Shown: positions 1-8,259 of the stretch, one piece after another
Layout of the letters: each line of letters begins with the position of its first letter
Position numbering within the stretch: the stretch's first letter is position 1
Assembly: GCF_022179445.1 (NCBI RefSeq)
Contig: NZ_BPQU01000020.1
Location: 33,305-97,304, forward strand
Length of the DNA stretch: 64,000 nucleotides
Reading direction: 5' to 3'
Origin: Methylobacterium mesophilicum
GTDB lineage: Bacteria > Pseudomonadota > Alphaproteobacteria > Rhizobiales > Beijerinckiaceae
The notes under the pieces: model-generated
What the model was told of the DNA's origin: nothing
What the model saw: the letters and a program-made list of their open reading frames with translations, nothing else
Databases searched by the model: none
Made by a program: the position numbers and the translations under genes

Positions 1-1207
1 TCGTCCGGACCTCGGAAAACAGCGTCCGCAGCCCGAACCAGACCGCGAGGTTGAGGATCACCCCCGCCACCGCGGCGGTGATCGCCGAGAGTGCGCCGGC
101 GAGCAGGCGGCTTCCGCGCAGGCGCCCGATCAGCGGCGCACCCGCGAAGATCCACAGGAAGCACGGCGCGAAGGTGACCCACGTGGTCAGCAGCCCGGCC
201 AGCGTCCCCGCCAGCAGCGGCGGCAGGGTGCCGGGGGCCCGGTAGCCGGCCAGGAAGCCGACGAACTGGAGCACCATGATCAGCGGCCCCGGGGTGGTCT
301 CGGCGAGCCCGAGCCCGTCGAGCATCTCCCCGGGCCGCAGCCAGCCGTAATGCTCCACCGCCTGCTGGGCCACGTAGGCGAGCGCCGCGTAGGCGCCCCC
401 GAAGGTCACCACCGCCATCTTGGCGAAGAACACAGCCACCTGCCCGAAGACCGGGGGCGGCCCGGGCAGGAGCAGCAGGGCGGCCACCGGCAGGAGCCAG
501 ATCGCCAGCCACAGGACGGCGACGCGCAGGGATTCCGATGGCCCCGCGCGCTCGCGCGGCAGCATCGCCGCACCGATCAGGAACCCGGCCTCGTCGTTTC
601 CCTCCGCCTCCGCAGGCGTCGCCGCGGGCCTTCGCCCCAGCACGAGGCCGAGGGCGCCCGCCGCGACCACGACCAGCGGGAACGGCACCGCGAGCAAGAA
701 AATCGCCCCGAAGGCGGCGGCCGCGATCAGCCGGTCCGCCCGTCCGCGCAGGGCCCGCCCGCCGAGGCGCCAGAGCGCGTGCAGCACGATGGCGAGCACC
801 GCCGCCTTGAGCCCGAAGAACAGGCCGGCGACGAGATCGACCGCGCCGTACAGGACGTAGAGCCAGCTCAGGCCCATCAGGGCGAGCAGCCCCGGCAGCA
901 CGAACAGCCCGCCCGCGACGAGGCCGCCGGCGGGGCCGTGCATCAGCCAGCCGATATAGGTCGCGAGCTGCTGCGCCTCCGGCCCCGGCAGGAGCGTGCA
1001 GAAGCCGAGCCCGTGCAGGAAGCGCCGCTCGGAGATCCAGCGCCGCTCGTCCACCAGGATGCGGTGCATCACGGCGATCTGCCCGGCGGGACCGCCGAAG
1101 GACAAGGCCGCCACCCGCAGCCAGACCGGCACGGCCTGCCGCAGGGTCGGGCGCGGGACGGAAGCCGCGCCCGCCGGGCTCGCGCCGCCCGTCAGGCCGC
1201 CGGTCAA
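1..1207 (-). CDS. chrA: Chromate transporter, CHR family (partial, runs off left edge)
   Basis: Inner-membrane CHR-family transporter that exports chromate, probably by proton antiport. About 402 residues are present and the C-terminus lies outside the window. Both homologous halves are visible: the N-terminal half has FGGPAGQIAVMHR and LPGPEAQQLATYIGW, and the C-terminal half has FGGAYAALAYVAQQ and the matching TTPGPLIMVLQFVGFLAGY. These FGG and PGP motifs are the family signature. No in-frame ATG precedes the first motif. The best start is a TTG at 1207 that overlaps the TGA of the upstream amidohydrolase (TTGA), which suggests coupled translation; a GTG further in is possible. Family identity is secure, the start is not. 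Confidence 0.85.
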   Translation of the reverse strand, partial: MTGGLTGGASPAGAASVPRPTLRQAVPVWLRVAALSFGGPAGQIAVMHRILVDERRWISERRFLHGLGFCTLLPGPEAQQLATYIGWLMHGPAGGLVAGGLFVLPGLLALMGLSWLYVLYGAVDLVAGLFFGLKAAVLAIVLHALWRLGGRALRGRADRLIAAAAFGAIFLLAVPFPLVVVAAGALGLVLGRRPAATPAEAEGNDEAGFLIGAAMLPRERAGPSESLRVAVLWLAIWLLPVAALLLLPGPPPVFGQVAVFFAKMAVVTFGGAYAALAYVAQQAVEHYGWLRPGEMLDGLGLAETTPGPLIMVLQFVGFLAGYRAPGTLPPLLAGTLAGLLTTWVTFAPCFLWIFAGAPLIGRLRGSRLLAGALSAITAAVAGVILNLAVWFGLRTLFSEVRT

Positions 1208-2376
1208 ACCGTCCGGGGCAGCGCCGTCTCGATCAGGCGCGCCCACAGCGAAGCCCCGTACGGGGTCGCGGAATCGTTGAAATCGTAGTGCGGGTGGTGG
1301 AGCGAGGCACTGTCGCCGTTACCGATGAACATGTAGGCGCCGGGGCGGCGGCCGAGCATGTAGGAGAAGTCCTCTGCCGTCATCATCGGCGCGACGGTCC
1401 GGTCGACATTCTCCGCCCCGACCAGCGCCTCCGCCACGCCGGCCATGAAGTCGGTCTCGGCCGGGTGGTTCTCGGTGACCGGGTAGCTCGACCCGTATTC
1501 GACCACGCCGGTGGCGCCGAAGGCCCCGGCCACCTCGGTGACCAGGGTCTCGATCCGCGCCTTGACCTGGCTGCGGACTGACTTGGAGAGCGTGCGCATG
1601 GTGCCTCGCATGGTCACGCTCTGCGGCAGCACGTTGAACGCCTCGCCGGCATCGAGCGCGCAGACCGAGACTACGGCCGAGTCCAGAGGATCGAGGTTGC
1701 GCGACACGATGCTCTGCAGGGCGATGATCACGTGGCTCGCCACCAGCACGCTGTCGACGGCGTTCTGCGGCAGGGCCGCGTGGCCGCCCCGCCCCTCGAT
1801 GGTGAGGGTGAAGCGGTCGGTGGACGCCATGATCGGCCCGGGCCGGATCGCGAAGGTGCCGACCGCCATGCCGGGGATGTTGTGCATCCCGTAGACCGAT
1901 TCGATGCCGAACCGCTCCATCAGGCCGTCCTCGACCATCGCCTCGCCGCCGCCGCCGCCCTCCTCGGCCGGCTGGAAGATCAGCACCGCGGCACCGTCGA
2001 AGTCCCTTGTCTCGGCGAGGTACTTGGCCGCCCCGAGCAGCATCGTGGTGTGCCCGTCATGGCCGCAGGCGTGCATCTTGCCCGGCACCGTGGAGCGGTA
2101 GGGCAGGTCCCGGACCTCCTGGATCGGCAGCGCGTCCATGTCGGCGCGCAGCCCGATGGCGCGGTTCGAATTCCGGCCGTTGCCGCGGATCACCCCGACC
2201 ACGCCGGTCCGGCCGATACCGGTCTCCACCGCGTCGCAGCCGAAGGCCCGCAGCTGATCGGCTACGAACCCCGCCGTCCGCTCCACGTCGTAGAGCAGCT
2301 CCGGGTGGGCGTGGAGGTCGTGCCGCCACGCGGTCATCGTGTCGGCGAAGGCGCGGATCCGTTCGAGGGCGGGCAT
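1204..2376 (-). CDS. M20 family amidohydrolase (hippurate hydrolase / N-acyl amino acid amidohydrolase-like)
   Basis: Cytoplasmic metallo-amidohydrolase of peptidase family M20D, 390 residues. It should cleave an N-acyl or amide bond of an amino-acid conjugate; the substrate cannot be told. Metal-binding motifs are intact: ACGHDGHTTMLLGAA (Cys/His ligands), QPAEEGGGGGEAM (general-base Glu), MTAEDFSYML, and the C-terminal LHHPHYDFND. A dimerisation insert with GRGGHAALP is also present. The reading frame opens further upstream, but the start at 2376 (MPALERIRAFADTM) fits the family N-terminus. The chromate transporter follows with its start overlapping this stop, so the two may be co-transcribed. 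Confidence 0.9.
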   Translation of the reverse strand: MPALERIRAFADTMTAWRHDLHAHPELLYDVERTAGFVADQLRAFGCDAVETGIGRTGVVGVIRGNGRNSNRAIGLRADMDALPIQEVRDLPYRSTVPGKMHACGHDGHTTMLLGAAKYLAETRDFDGAAVLIFQPAEEGGGGGEAMVEDGLMERFGIESVYGMHNIPGMAVGTFAIRPGPIMASTDRFTLTIEGRGGHAALPQNAVDSVLVASHVIIALQSIVSRNLDPLDSAVVSVCALDAGEAFNVLPQSVTMRGTMRTLSKSVRSQVKARIETLVTEVAGAFGATGVVEYGSSYPVTENHPAETDFMAGVAEALVGAENVDRTVAPMMTAEDFSYMLGRRPGAYMFIGNGDSASLHHPHYDFNDSATPYGASLWARLIETALPRTV

Positions 2377-2524
2377 GGGTCCGGGGCTTTCGTGGCCTTG
2401 AGGTCTCGGCGAGAGACTCGGCCGGTCCAGCAAAGCCGGGGCCAGACGCGGCGTCAACGGCCGCGCTTGTCGCGCAAAACTCCGAACCGCCTTCGATCGA
2501 TGATTTTGGACGTTGTTCGGCGGC

Positions 2525-2620
2525 TCAATGCGCCTTGCCGGTCAGCCACAACATGCCAAATCCAAGGGCAAGCCCCTCAAGCGGAACGGCGAGGAAACTT
2601 GCGAACTGAAGTGTCGTCAT
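2525..2620 (-). CDS. 31-residue single-pass membrane protein, last gene of copper operon
   Basis: A tiny gene of 31 codons plus stop whose ATG overlaps the TGA of the 87-residue gene (ATGA), so it is probably translationally coupled. The product starts MTTLQFASFLAVPLEG and is one hydrophobic helix ending in a short basic tail, TGKAH. The size and placement recall small accessory subunits of membrane complexes such as KdpF, but no family is recognised. The tight packing behind copA, the regulator and the 87-residue gene argues that it is real and part of the metal response. Confidence 0.55.
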   Translation of the reverse strand: MTTLQFASFLAVPLEGLALGFGMLWLTGKAH

Positions 2621-2880
2621 GGGTCCAGACTCCCGAGAGGGGATCGTGCCACCAGATCTAGGGTACTGCTCGACAACGAGAAAACGCCGAGCAGAATGAA
2701 AGCGCCGGCAAGGAAGCCATATTGCTCCGTGACGATACCAAGGGCCGTGATGAAGGGTGAGAGGCCGCCGACAGCGAAGACAGCAATGGACAAGCCATTG
2801 ATATAAGTCGCCGTCAGCTTCGCCTGCTCGTTGGCGACAAACTTACGCCGAGCGTCCACCTCCGGTATTAAACCCGTCAT
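2617..2880 (-). CDS. Small two-helix membrane protein in copper operon
   Basis: An 87-residue protein with a hydrophilic N-terminus (VDARRKFVANEQAKLTATY) and two predicted membrane helices (about residues 27-48 and 54-74) separated by ITALGIVTEQYG. The start at 2880 is two bases beyond the regulator stop and is preceded by a strong GGAGGGGG ribosome binding site lying inside the end of the regulator gene. Similar short two-helix proteins with a KLxAxYxN segment occur as uncharacterised membrane proteins in proteobacteria, but no function is known to me. Operon context suggests a copper-stress or envelope role, which is inference. Confidence 0.75.
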   Translation of the reverse strand: MTGLIPEVDARRKFVANEQAKLTATYINGLSIAVFAVGGLSPFITALGIVTEQYGFLAGAFILLGVFSLSSSTLDLVARSPLGSLDP

Positions 2881-2882
2881 TC

Positions 2883-3353
2883 TCACCCCCTCCGCACAGG
2901 GCTCCGCTGACCCAGACCGCGACTCGATGTTCGAGTTAAGCGCGGCCCATCCGACGTGGCGAGGTCGTCGAGGATCGGGCAATCAGGCCGCTGGTCGCCG
3001 CAGCAGCTTTCGGCGAGGCGCTCCAGGGTCCGGGCCATGCCCTCCAGCTCGCCGATCCGGCGGCGCAGGTCGGCGATCTGCTCCTCGGCGATCGCCTTCA
3101 CGCCGGCGCTCGGCCGGGCGCGGTCGCGCCACAGTGCCAGCAGGTCCGCGATGGCCTCGACGCTGAAGCCGAGGTCGCGGGCGCGGCGGACGAACCGCAG
3201 GGTGTGCAGGTCCGCGTCGTCGTAGTGGCGGTAGCCCGCCTCGGAGCGGGTCGCGGGCGGCAGCAGGCCGGTCGCCTCGTACCAGCGGATCATCTTGGCC
3301 GAGACGCCGGTGCGCCGGGCCGCCTCGCCGATGGTGATGGGTCCCGCGCTCAT
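2883..3353 (-). CDS. MerR-family copper-responsive regulator (CueR/HmrR-like)
   Basis: Transcriptional activator of 156 residues. The N-terminal winged helix-turn-helix (ITIGEAARRTGVSAKMIRWYE) and the following wing (TRSEAGYRHYDDADLHTLRFVRR) are typical MerR. After a coiled-coil dimerisation helix the C-terminal metal loop has a cysteine pair in the form CCGDQRPDCPIL, as in CueR/HmrR Cu(I)/Ag(I) sensors. It is translated directly after the copper ATPase (ATGA overlap), so the activator sits downstream in the operon it probably controls. A matching operator lies before the ATPase gene. The gene ends with an unusual basic tail after the metal loop. Confidence 0.9.
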   Translation of the reverse strand: MSAGPITIGEAARRTGVSAKMIRWYEATGLLPPATRSEAGYRHYDDADLHTLRFVRRARDLGFSVEAIADLLALWRDRARPSAGVKAIAEEQIADLRRRIGELEGMARTLERLAESCCGDQRPDCPILDDLATSDGPRLTRTSSRGLGQRSPVRRG

Positions 3354-5866
3354 GCCGGCCTCGGCACCGGCGCGGATGCTTCGGCGGCGGGCGCGGCCCG
3401 GCCCCCGGCCCGGCGCAGCCGCAGGGCGTTGCCGAGGACGAAGACGCTCGAGAACGCCATCGCGCCCGCGGCCAGGACCGGCGACAGGGCCGGCCCGCCG
3501 AACGGCACCAGCAGGCCCGCGGCCACGGGGATCAGCGCCGCGTTGTAGGCGAAAGCCCAGAACAGGTTCTGGCGGATGTTGGCCATCACCGCCCGGGACA
3601 GGGCGAGCGCCTCCACCAGCGCCTGCGGCTCCCCCGACATCAGCACCACGTCGGCGCTCTCGACGGCGATGTCGGTGCCGGTGCCGATGGCGAGGCCGAC
3701 ATCGGCCTCGGCCAGGGCCGGGGCATCGTTGATGCCGTCGCCCACGAAGGCCACGGGCCCATGCGCCGCCCGCAATCCCTTCACGGTTTCGACCTTGCCC
3801 CCGGGCAGGATCCCGGCCGCCACATCGTCGATGCCGAGGTTCTTCGCGATCCCGGCGGCGGTGCGGGCGTCGTCGCCCGTCACCATCGCCACCACGAGGC
3901 CCTGCGCCTTCAGCGCCGCCACGGCCTCGCGGGCGCCCGGCTTCACCGGGTCGGCCACGGCCAGCAATCCGGCATGGCGGCCGTCGAGGGCGAGGTGGAT
4001 CGGGCTCTTGCCGTCTACGGCCAGCTCTCCGGCCCGGGCTGCGAGGTCCGGGTCCAGGGCGATGCCGAGCCGGTCGAGGTAGCGCGGCGCGCCGAGAGCC
4101 ACGCGTCGGCCCGCGACCCGTCCGGATACGCCGAACCCCTCCACCGCCTCGAAGCGCTCCGGCTCGGACCTGTCGAGGCCCCGGGCGCGGGCGGCCGCCA
4201 CCACGGCGCCGGCCAGCGGATGCTCGGACCGGCTCTCCAGGCCGGCCGCCAGCGCCAGCGCCTCGTCCTCCGCGAAACCCGCGGCCACGACGAGATCGGT
4301 GACCCGCGGGCGGCCCTCGGTGAGGGTACCGGTCTTGTCGAGCGCGACGACGCGCACGTCGCGCAGGCGTTGCAGGGCCGCGCCGTCGCGGAACAGGATG
4401 CCCCGGCCCGCCGCCCGCCCGGTCCCGACCAGGATGGCGGTGGGCGTGGCCAACCCCATGGCGCAGGGGCAGGCGATGATCAGCACCGCCACGGCGTTGA
4501 CCAGGGCCGGCCCGAGGGCGGGGGCCGGGGCCAAGATCAGCCAGCCCAGGAAGGTCGCGAGCGCGATCCCGATCACCGCCGGCACGAAGCGCCCGGTGAC
4601 GCGATCGACCAGCGCCTGGATCGGCAGCTTGCCGCCCTGCGCCCGCTCCACCAGGGCGGCGATCTGCGCCAGCACGGTGGCGCCGCCGACCGCGTCGACC
4701 CGCAGGTCGAGGCTGCCGCGCCCGTTGAGGGTGCCGCCGACCATGTGGTCCCCCGGCCCCTTGCGCACCGGCACGGGCTCCCCCGTCACCATGCTCTCGT
4801 CGACATGGCTCGTGCCGGACACGACCGCGCCGTCGGCCGCGACCCGCTCGCCGGGTCTGACGCGGACCACATCGCCGATGCGGAGTTCCGCCAGCGGCAC
4901 CTCGGTCTCGGCCCCGTCGCGGATCACCCGGGCGGACTTGGGCGCCAGATCCATCAGCCGCGCGATGGCCTGACCGGTCCGGCCCCGGGCGCCGGCCTCC
5001 AGATTCCGCCCGAGCAGGATCAGCGTGACGATCAGCACGCTGGCCTCGAAATAGAGATGCGCCGCGCCCGCGGGCAGCAAGCCTGGGGTCAGGGCCGAGA
5101 CCAGGGAGTAAAGGTAGGCGGCCCCCGCCCCGAGGGCGACCAGGGCGTTCATGTCGGGATGGCCGCGCAGCAGGCCCGGTACGCCCCGCAGGAAGAAGCG
5201 GCGGCCGGGCCAGGCGAGCACCAGGGTCGCCAGGGCGGCCTGGACCAGGGCCGCGGCCGGGCCGGCATGGAAGCCGGGCAGGACGTGGCCGCCCATGTGG
5301 CCGCCCATGTCGAGGACGACCACCGGGGCGGACAGCAAAGCCGCCGCGGCGAGGTCGCGGCGGAGCGCGCGGCCCTCGGCCTGCTGCCGGGTCGCGGGAT
5401 CGATTCGCGGCCCGTCGTCGAGGGGGCGGGCCTCGTAGCCTGCCGCCGCCACGGCCGCCACGAGGTCGCCGGTGGAGACCAGGCCCTCCGGATGGCGGAT
5501 CGCGGCCTGGCCGGTGACCAGGTTGACGCTGGCGCCGCTCACCCCCGGCAGGGCGGCGAGCGCGCGCTCGACCCGTCCGACGCAGGACGCGCAGGACATC
5601 CCCGCGACGGCGATCCGGCTCTCGGTCTCCGGGACCGGGTAGCCGGCATCCGCCAGCGCGGCCGCGGCGTCGGCCGGACCCGCGCCGCCGTCGAGGACGA
5701 GGCTGGCGCGGTTGGTGGCGAGGTTGACCGCCACGTCGCGGGCACCGGGCAGCGCCTTCAGGGCGCGCTCGACCCGCCCGACGCAGGACGCGCAGGACAT
5801 CCCGTCGACGGGGAAGCTCAGGGAGACGGGTTCGGGCACGGGGGCGGTTCCGATCGAAGCATCCAT
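3350..5866 (-). CDS. copA: Copper-translocating P1B-type ATPase
   Basis: Inner-membrane Cu(I) exporter of 838 residues. Two N-terminal heavy-metal-associated domains each carry GMSCASC (cysteine pairs at about residues 25-28 and 92-95). The core shows the CPC metal site (IIACPCAMGLATP), the phosphorylation motif DKTGTLTEG, the actuator TGEPVPV, the P1B HP motif (SEHPLAG) and the hinge GDGINDAPALAEAD. A His/Met-rich stretch (DMGGHMGGHVLPGFH) lies just before the first membrane helices and may help metal entry. It is the first gene of an operon with the MerR-type regulator and two small membrane proteins. The start is very close to the predicted transcription start (see promoter). Confidence 0.96.
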   Translation of the reverse strand: MDASIGTAPVPEPVSLSFPVDGMSCASCVGRVERALKALPGARDVAVNLATNRASLVLDGGAGPADAAAALADAGYPVPETESRIAVAGMSCASCVGRVERALAALPGVSGASVNLVTGQAAIRHPEGLVSTGDLVAAVAAAGYEARPLDDGPRIDPATRQQAEGRALRRDLAAAALLSAPVVVLDMGGHMGGHVLPGFHAGPAAALVQAALATLVLAWPGRRFFLRGVPGLLRGHPDMNALVALGAGAAYLYSLVSALTPGLLPAGAAHLYFEASVLIVTLILLGRNLEAGARGRTGQAIARLMDLAPKSARVIRDGAETEVPLAELRIGDVVRVRPGERVAADGAVVSGTSHVDESMVTGEPVPVRKGPGDHMVGGTLNGRGSLDLRVDAVGGATVLAQIAALVERAQGGKLPIQALVDRVTGRFVPAVIGIALATFLGWLILAPAPALGPALVNAVAVLIIACPCAMGLATPTAILVGTGRAAGRGILFRDGAALQRLRDVRVVALDKTGTLTEGRPRVTDLVVAAGFAEDEALALAAGLESRSEHPLAGAVVAAARARGLDRSEPERFEAVEGFGVSGRVAGRRVALGAPRYLDRLGIALDPDLAARAGELAVDGKSPIHLALDGRHAGLLAVADPVKPGAREAVAALKAQGLVVAMVTGDDARTAAGIAKNLGIDDVAAGILPGGKVETVKGLRAAHGPVAFVGDGINDAPALAEADVGLAIGTGTDIAVESADVVLMSGEPQALVEALALSRAVMANIRQNLFWAFAYNAALIPVAAGLLVPFGGPALSPVLAAGAMAFSSVFVLGNALRLRRAGGRAAPAAEASAPVPRPA

Positions 5867-5873
5867 GCCGCCT

Positions 5874-5904
5874 CAGATGGGGCTTCCCATCATGGGAAGG
5901 TCAA
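5874..5904 (-). promoter_or_regulatory. MerR-type copper promoter/operator of copA
   Basis: Read on the minus strand, a -35 box TTGACC (5899-5904) and a -10 box CATCTG (5874-5879) are separated by 19 bases, the stretched spacing typical of MerR-family promoters. The spacer holds the dyad CTTCCCATGATGGGAAG (5883-5899), which closely resembles CueR/HmrR operators. Transcription would begin around 5867-5868, one or two bases before the copA ATG at 5866, so the message may be leaderless. Confidence 0.8.
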
Positions 5905-6033
5905 GGGCCTTGCGGATCGCGTTGCCGAATCGCGGATGGGCCGACAGAGTGGGCGGGCATCGGTATGCGATCGGATTCCTTCGTCGGGCCGGGTAACGCG
6001 TGGGTAGCTCGAAATGCGGGGCCCCGCTCCCGT

Positions 6034-6350
6034 GCGGGCTAACGGATTCACTTATTGCAGTCCGGATGGTTCTGGGCCGCGAGAGAAACCTGTCCCAGGC
6101 CAACACGCGCCGCCCCTCCCCCCTCTGCGGGGGAGGGTGGCCCCTGCGTCAGCAGGGGTCGGGAGAGGGGAACCCGGGTTCAGGAGGGGGCGCGACTGGC
6201 CTGACGGGCGAAGTCCTGTTCTGCACCGTTGCTCCCCTCTCCCGACCCGGCCTGACGGCCGGCCCACCCTCCCCCGCAGAGGGGGGAGGGAGACGCGCTT
6301 GGGGTCAGCCTTGGCCCACATCCACCAGCCGATATGTGAACCGTGTCACC
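6034..6350. repeat. ~310-bp imperfect palindromic dispersed element (copy 1)
   Basis: The ends are inverted: GCGGGCTAACGGATTCAC at the left and a match to its complement (ATATGTGAACCG) at the right. Inside, two arms built on CCCCTCTGCGGGGGAGGG and GGTCGGGAGAGGGG face each other (about 6115-6160 and 6233-6290). The whole layout recurs at 12188-12496 with sequence divergence. No coding capacity is evident. It fills the gap between copA and the GST gene. Confidence 0.75.
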
Positions 6351-6369
6351 CAGCACTGCGAGGCCGCCG

Positions 6370-6981
6370 ATGACTGAACCACTGGTCATCTACGGGGATC
6401 CGGGCTCCGGGAACTGCCTGAAGGTCAAATGGGTGGCCGATCATCTCGGCATCCCGGCGACGTGGCGCACCATCGATGTGCCGGGCGGCGGGGCGCGTGA
6501 GCCGGCGTTCCTGGCGCTGAACCCCGCCGGCCGGGTGCCCCTGGTCGTCTTCCCCGACGGCGAGACGCTGTCGGAGTCGAACGCGATCATCATCCATCTG
6601 GCCGAAGGCTCGGCGTTGATTCCCGAAGCGGCGCGGGCCCGGGCCCGGATGCTGCAATGGATGTTCTGGGAGCAGTACAGCCACGAGCCCTACATCGCGG
6701 TCCGCCGCTACCAGATGCATTACCTCAAGCGCGCACCGGAGGCGCTCGATCCGAAGCTCGCGGAGCGCGGCGCGGACGCGCTCCGGCTGATGCAGGCGAC
6801 GCTCGAACGCTCCGCCTTCATGGCCGGCGGCGTGCTGACGCTCGCCGACGTGGCGCTTGTCGCCTACACCCGCATGGCCCACGAGGGCGGCTTCGACCTG
6901 GCCGCCTACCCGGCCATCCGCGCCTGGATCCCGCGGGTCGAGGCCGGGCTCGGGATCGACCCCTATGCCGGCCCGGCCTGA
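6370..6981 (+). CDS. Glutathione S-transferase family protein
   Basis: Cytosolic GST-fold protein of 203 residues. The thioredoxin-like N-terminal domain runs from PLVIYGDPGSGNCLKVKW through the cis-proline segment (GRVPLVVF) and the glutathione gamma-Glu site ESNAIIIHLAEGS. The helical C-terminal domain has the capping box LTLADVALVAYTRM. The Gly-Ser-Gly-Asn-Cys segment at the first helix suggests a Ser or Cys rather than Tyr catalytic residue. The ATG at 6370 is preferred to an upstream GTG because it fits the family N-terminus. The substrate is unknown. The gene overlaps the convergent histidine kinase gene by 19 bases. Confidence 0.88.
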   Translation: MTEPLVIYGDPGSGNCLKVKWVADHLGIPATWRTIDVPGGGAREPAFLALNPAGRVPLVVFPDGETLSESNAIIIHLAEGSALIPEAARARARMLQWMFWEQYSHEPYIAVRRYQMHYLKRAPEALDPKLAERGADALRLMQATLERSAFMAGGVLTLADVALVAYTRMAHEGGFDLAAYPAIRAWIPRVEAGLGIDPYAGPA

Positions 6982-8237
6982 TCGGCGACCCGGGCCACCT
7001 CGGCGTCGCCGCCGTATTCCGGCAGGCTGACGCGCACGGTGGTCCCCTGCCCGACCGTACTCTCGATGGCGAGGCGGCCCCGGTGGCGGTTGAGGCTGTG
7101 CTTGACGATGGCGAGGCCGAGGCCCGTCCCGCCCCGGGCGCGGCTTGAGGCCACGTCGACCCGGTAGAAGCGCTCGGTCAGGCGCGGGATGTGCTCGGGC
7201 GGGATGCCGGGGCCGTCATCCGTCACCGACAGCACGATCCGGCGGCCGAGCCGGGGGTCGTCCTCCCGGGACAGGCCGACGCCGACATGGCCGCCGCCGT
7301 ACTTCACGGCGTTCTCGATCAGGTTCTCGATCACCCGGGCGAGCTCGTCGGCATCCCCGGGCACGGGATATGGGCCGTCGCCGTCCGCGAACCGCACGGT
7401 GGCGCCCCGCGCCTCGGCGGGGGGCCCCTGCGCGTCGACCATCTGGCGGGCGAGCGCCCCGAGATCGACCACGGTGGTCGGGGCCACGTGCTCGCGCAGC
7501 TCGATCCGCGACAGGGACAGCAGGTCGTCGATCAGCCGGGTCATGCGCTGGGCCTGGACGCGCATGATCTCCAGGAAGCGCTCGCGCGCCTGCGTGTCCT
7601 CGCGGGCCGGGCCCTGCAGGGTCTCGATGAAGCCGATCAGGGTGGCCAGCGGCGTGCGTAGCTCGTGGCTGGCATTGGCCACGAAATCGACCCGCATCGC
7701 CTCGAGCCGGCGGGCCGAGGTGAGGTCGCGCAGGAACAGCACCGCGCTGACCCCCGACCCGTCGGGCATCGGCAGGGCGCCGATCTGGACCTCGAAGGTC
7801 CGCTCCAGAGGCACCCGTGTCGACAGAGGGACCCGGCGGGGCATGCCGGAACTCAGCACCGCCTCGACCCCGTCGAGGACCTCCGGGCTGCGCAGCGCGA
7901 AGGACAGGGGCCGGGCCTGAAGCAGGGCCGGCAGCAGCACCCGGGCCGCCGGGTTGGCCTCCACCACCAGGGTGCGGCGGTCCACCAGGATGACCGGATC
8001 GGGCACGTGGGCCAGCAGCGCCTCGGCGATCGCGTGGCGCTGGGCCGTCGCCGCCGGCCGCGGCCGCGGGGCCTCCGGGCCGCGCCCCCCGAGCCAGCCG
8101 CCGAGGCAGACCGAGCCGAGGCCGGCCAGGATCAGCGGAAGGTCGAGCCGGCCGGACAGCGCGAGGGCGACGGCGAACAGGCCGGCCGCGATGGCAGCGC
8201 CCGTCCAGGCCTGGGAACTGCGCGGGCGGTCGGTCAT
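6963..8237 (-). CDS. phoR: Sensor histidine kinase, PhoR type
   Basis: Membrane two-component kinase of 424 residues. Two short N-terminal helices (about 10-48) are followed by a PAS domain (AEALLAHVPDPVILVDRRTLVVEANPA is its start), the dimerisation/phosphoacceptor segment VDFVANASHELRTPLATL, and an ATPase domain with N, G1 and G2 boxes (IENLIENAVKYGG, VTDDGPGIP, GGTGLGLAIVKH). The layout of two helices, PAS and HisKA matches PhoR, the phosphate-limitation kinase. No response regulator or pst gene is adjacent in the window, so the phosphate assignment rests on domain order only. Confidence 0.82.
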   Translation of the reverse strand: MTDRPRSSQAWTGAAIAAGLFAVALALSGRLDLPLILAGLGSVCLGGWLGGRGPEAPRPRPAATAQRHAIAEALLAHVPDPVILVDRRTLVVEANPAARVLLPALLQARPLSFALRSPEVLDGVEAVLSSGMPRRVPLSTRVPLERTFEVQIGALPMPDGSGVSAVLFLRDLTSARRLEAMRVDFVANASHELRTPLATLIGFIETLQGPAREDTQARERFLEIMRVQAQRMTRLIDDLLSLSRIELREHVAPTTVVDLGALARQMVDAQGPPAEARGATVRFADGDGPYPVPGDADELARVIENLIENAVKYGGGHVGVGLSREDDPRLGRRIVLSVTDDGPGIPPEHIPRLTERFYRVDVASSRARGGTGLGLAIVKHSLNRHRGRLAIESTVGQGTTVRVSLPEYGGDAEVARVADQAGPA

Positions 8238-8259
8238 GGTCGACGGCGGTCCGGTGGGG

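Noticed and set aside
3761..6007. 748-codon plus-strand frame over copA
   Set aside because: Arg/Gly/His-rich shadow of copA on the opposite strand with no domain; such frames are common at this GC content.
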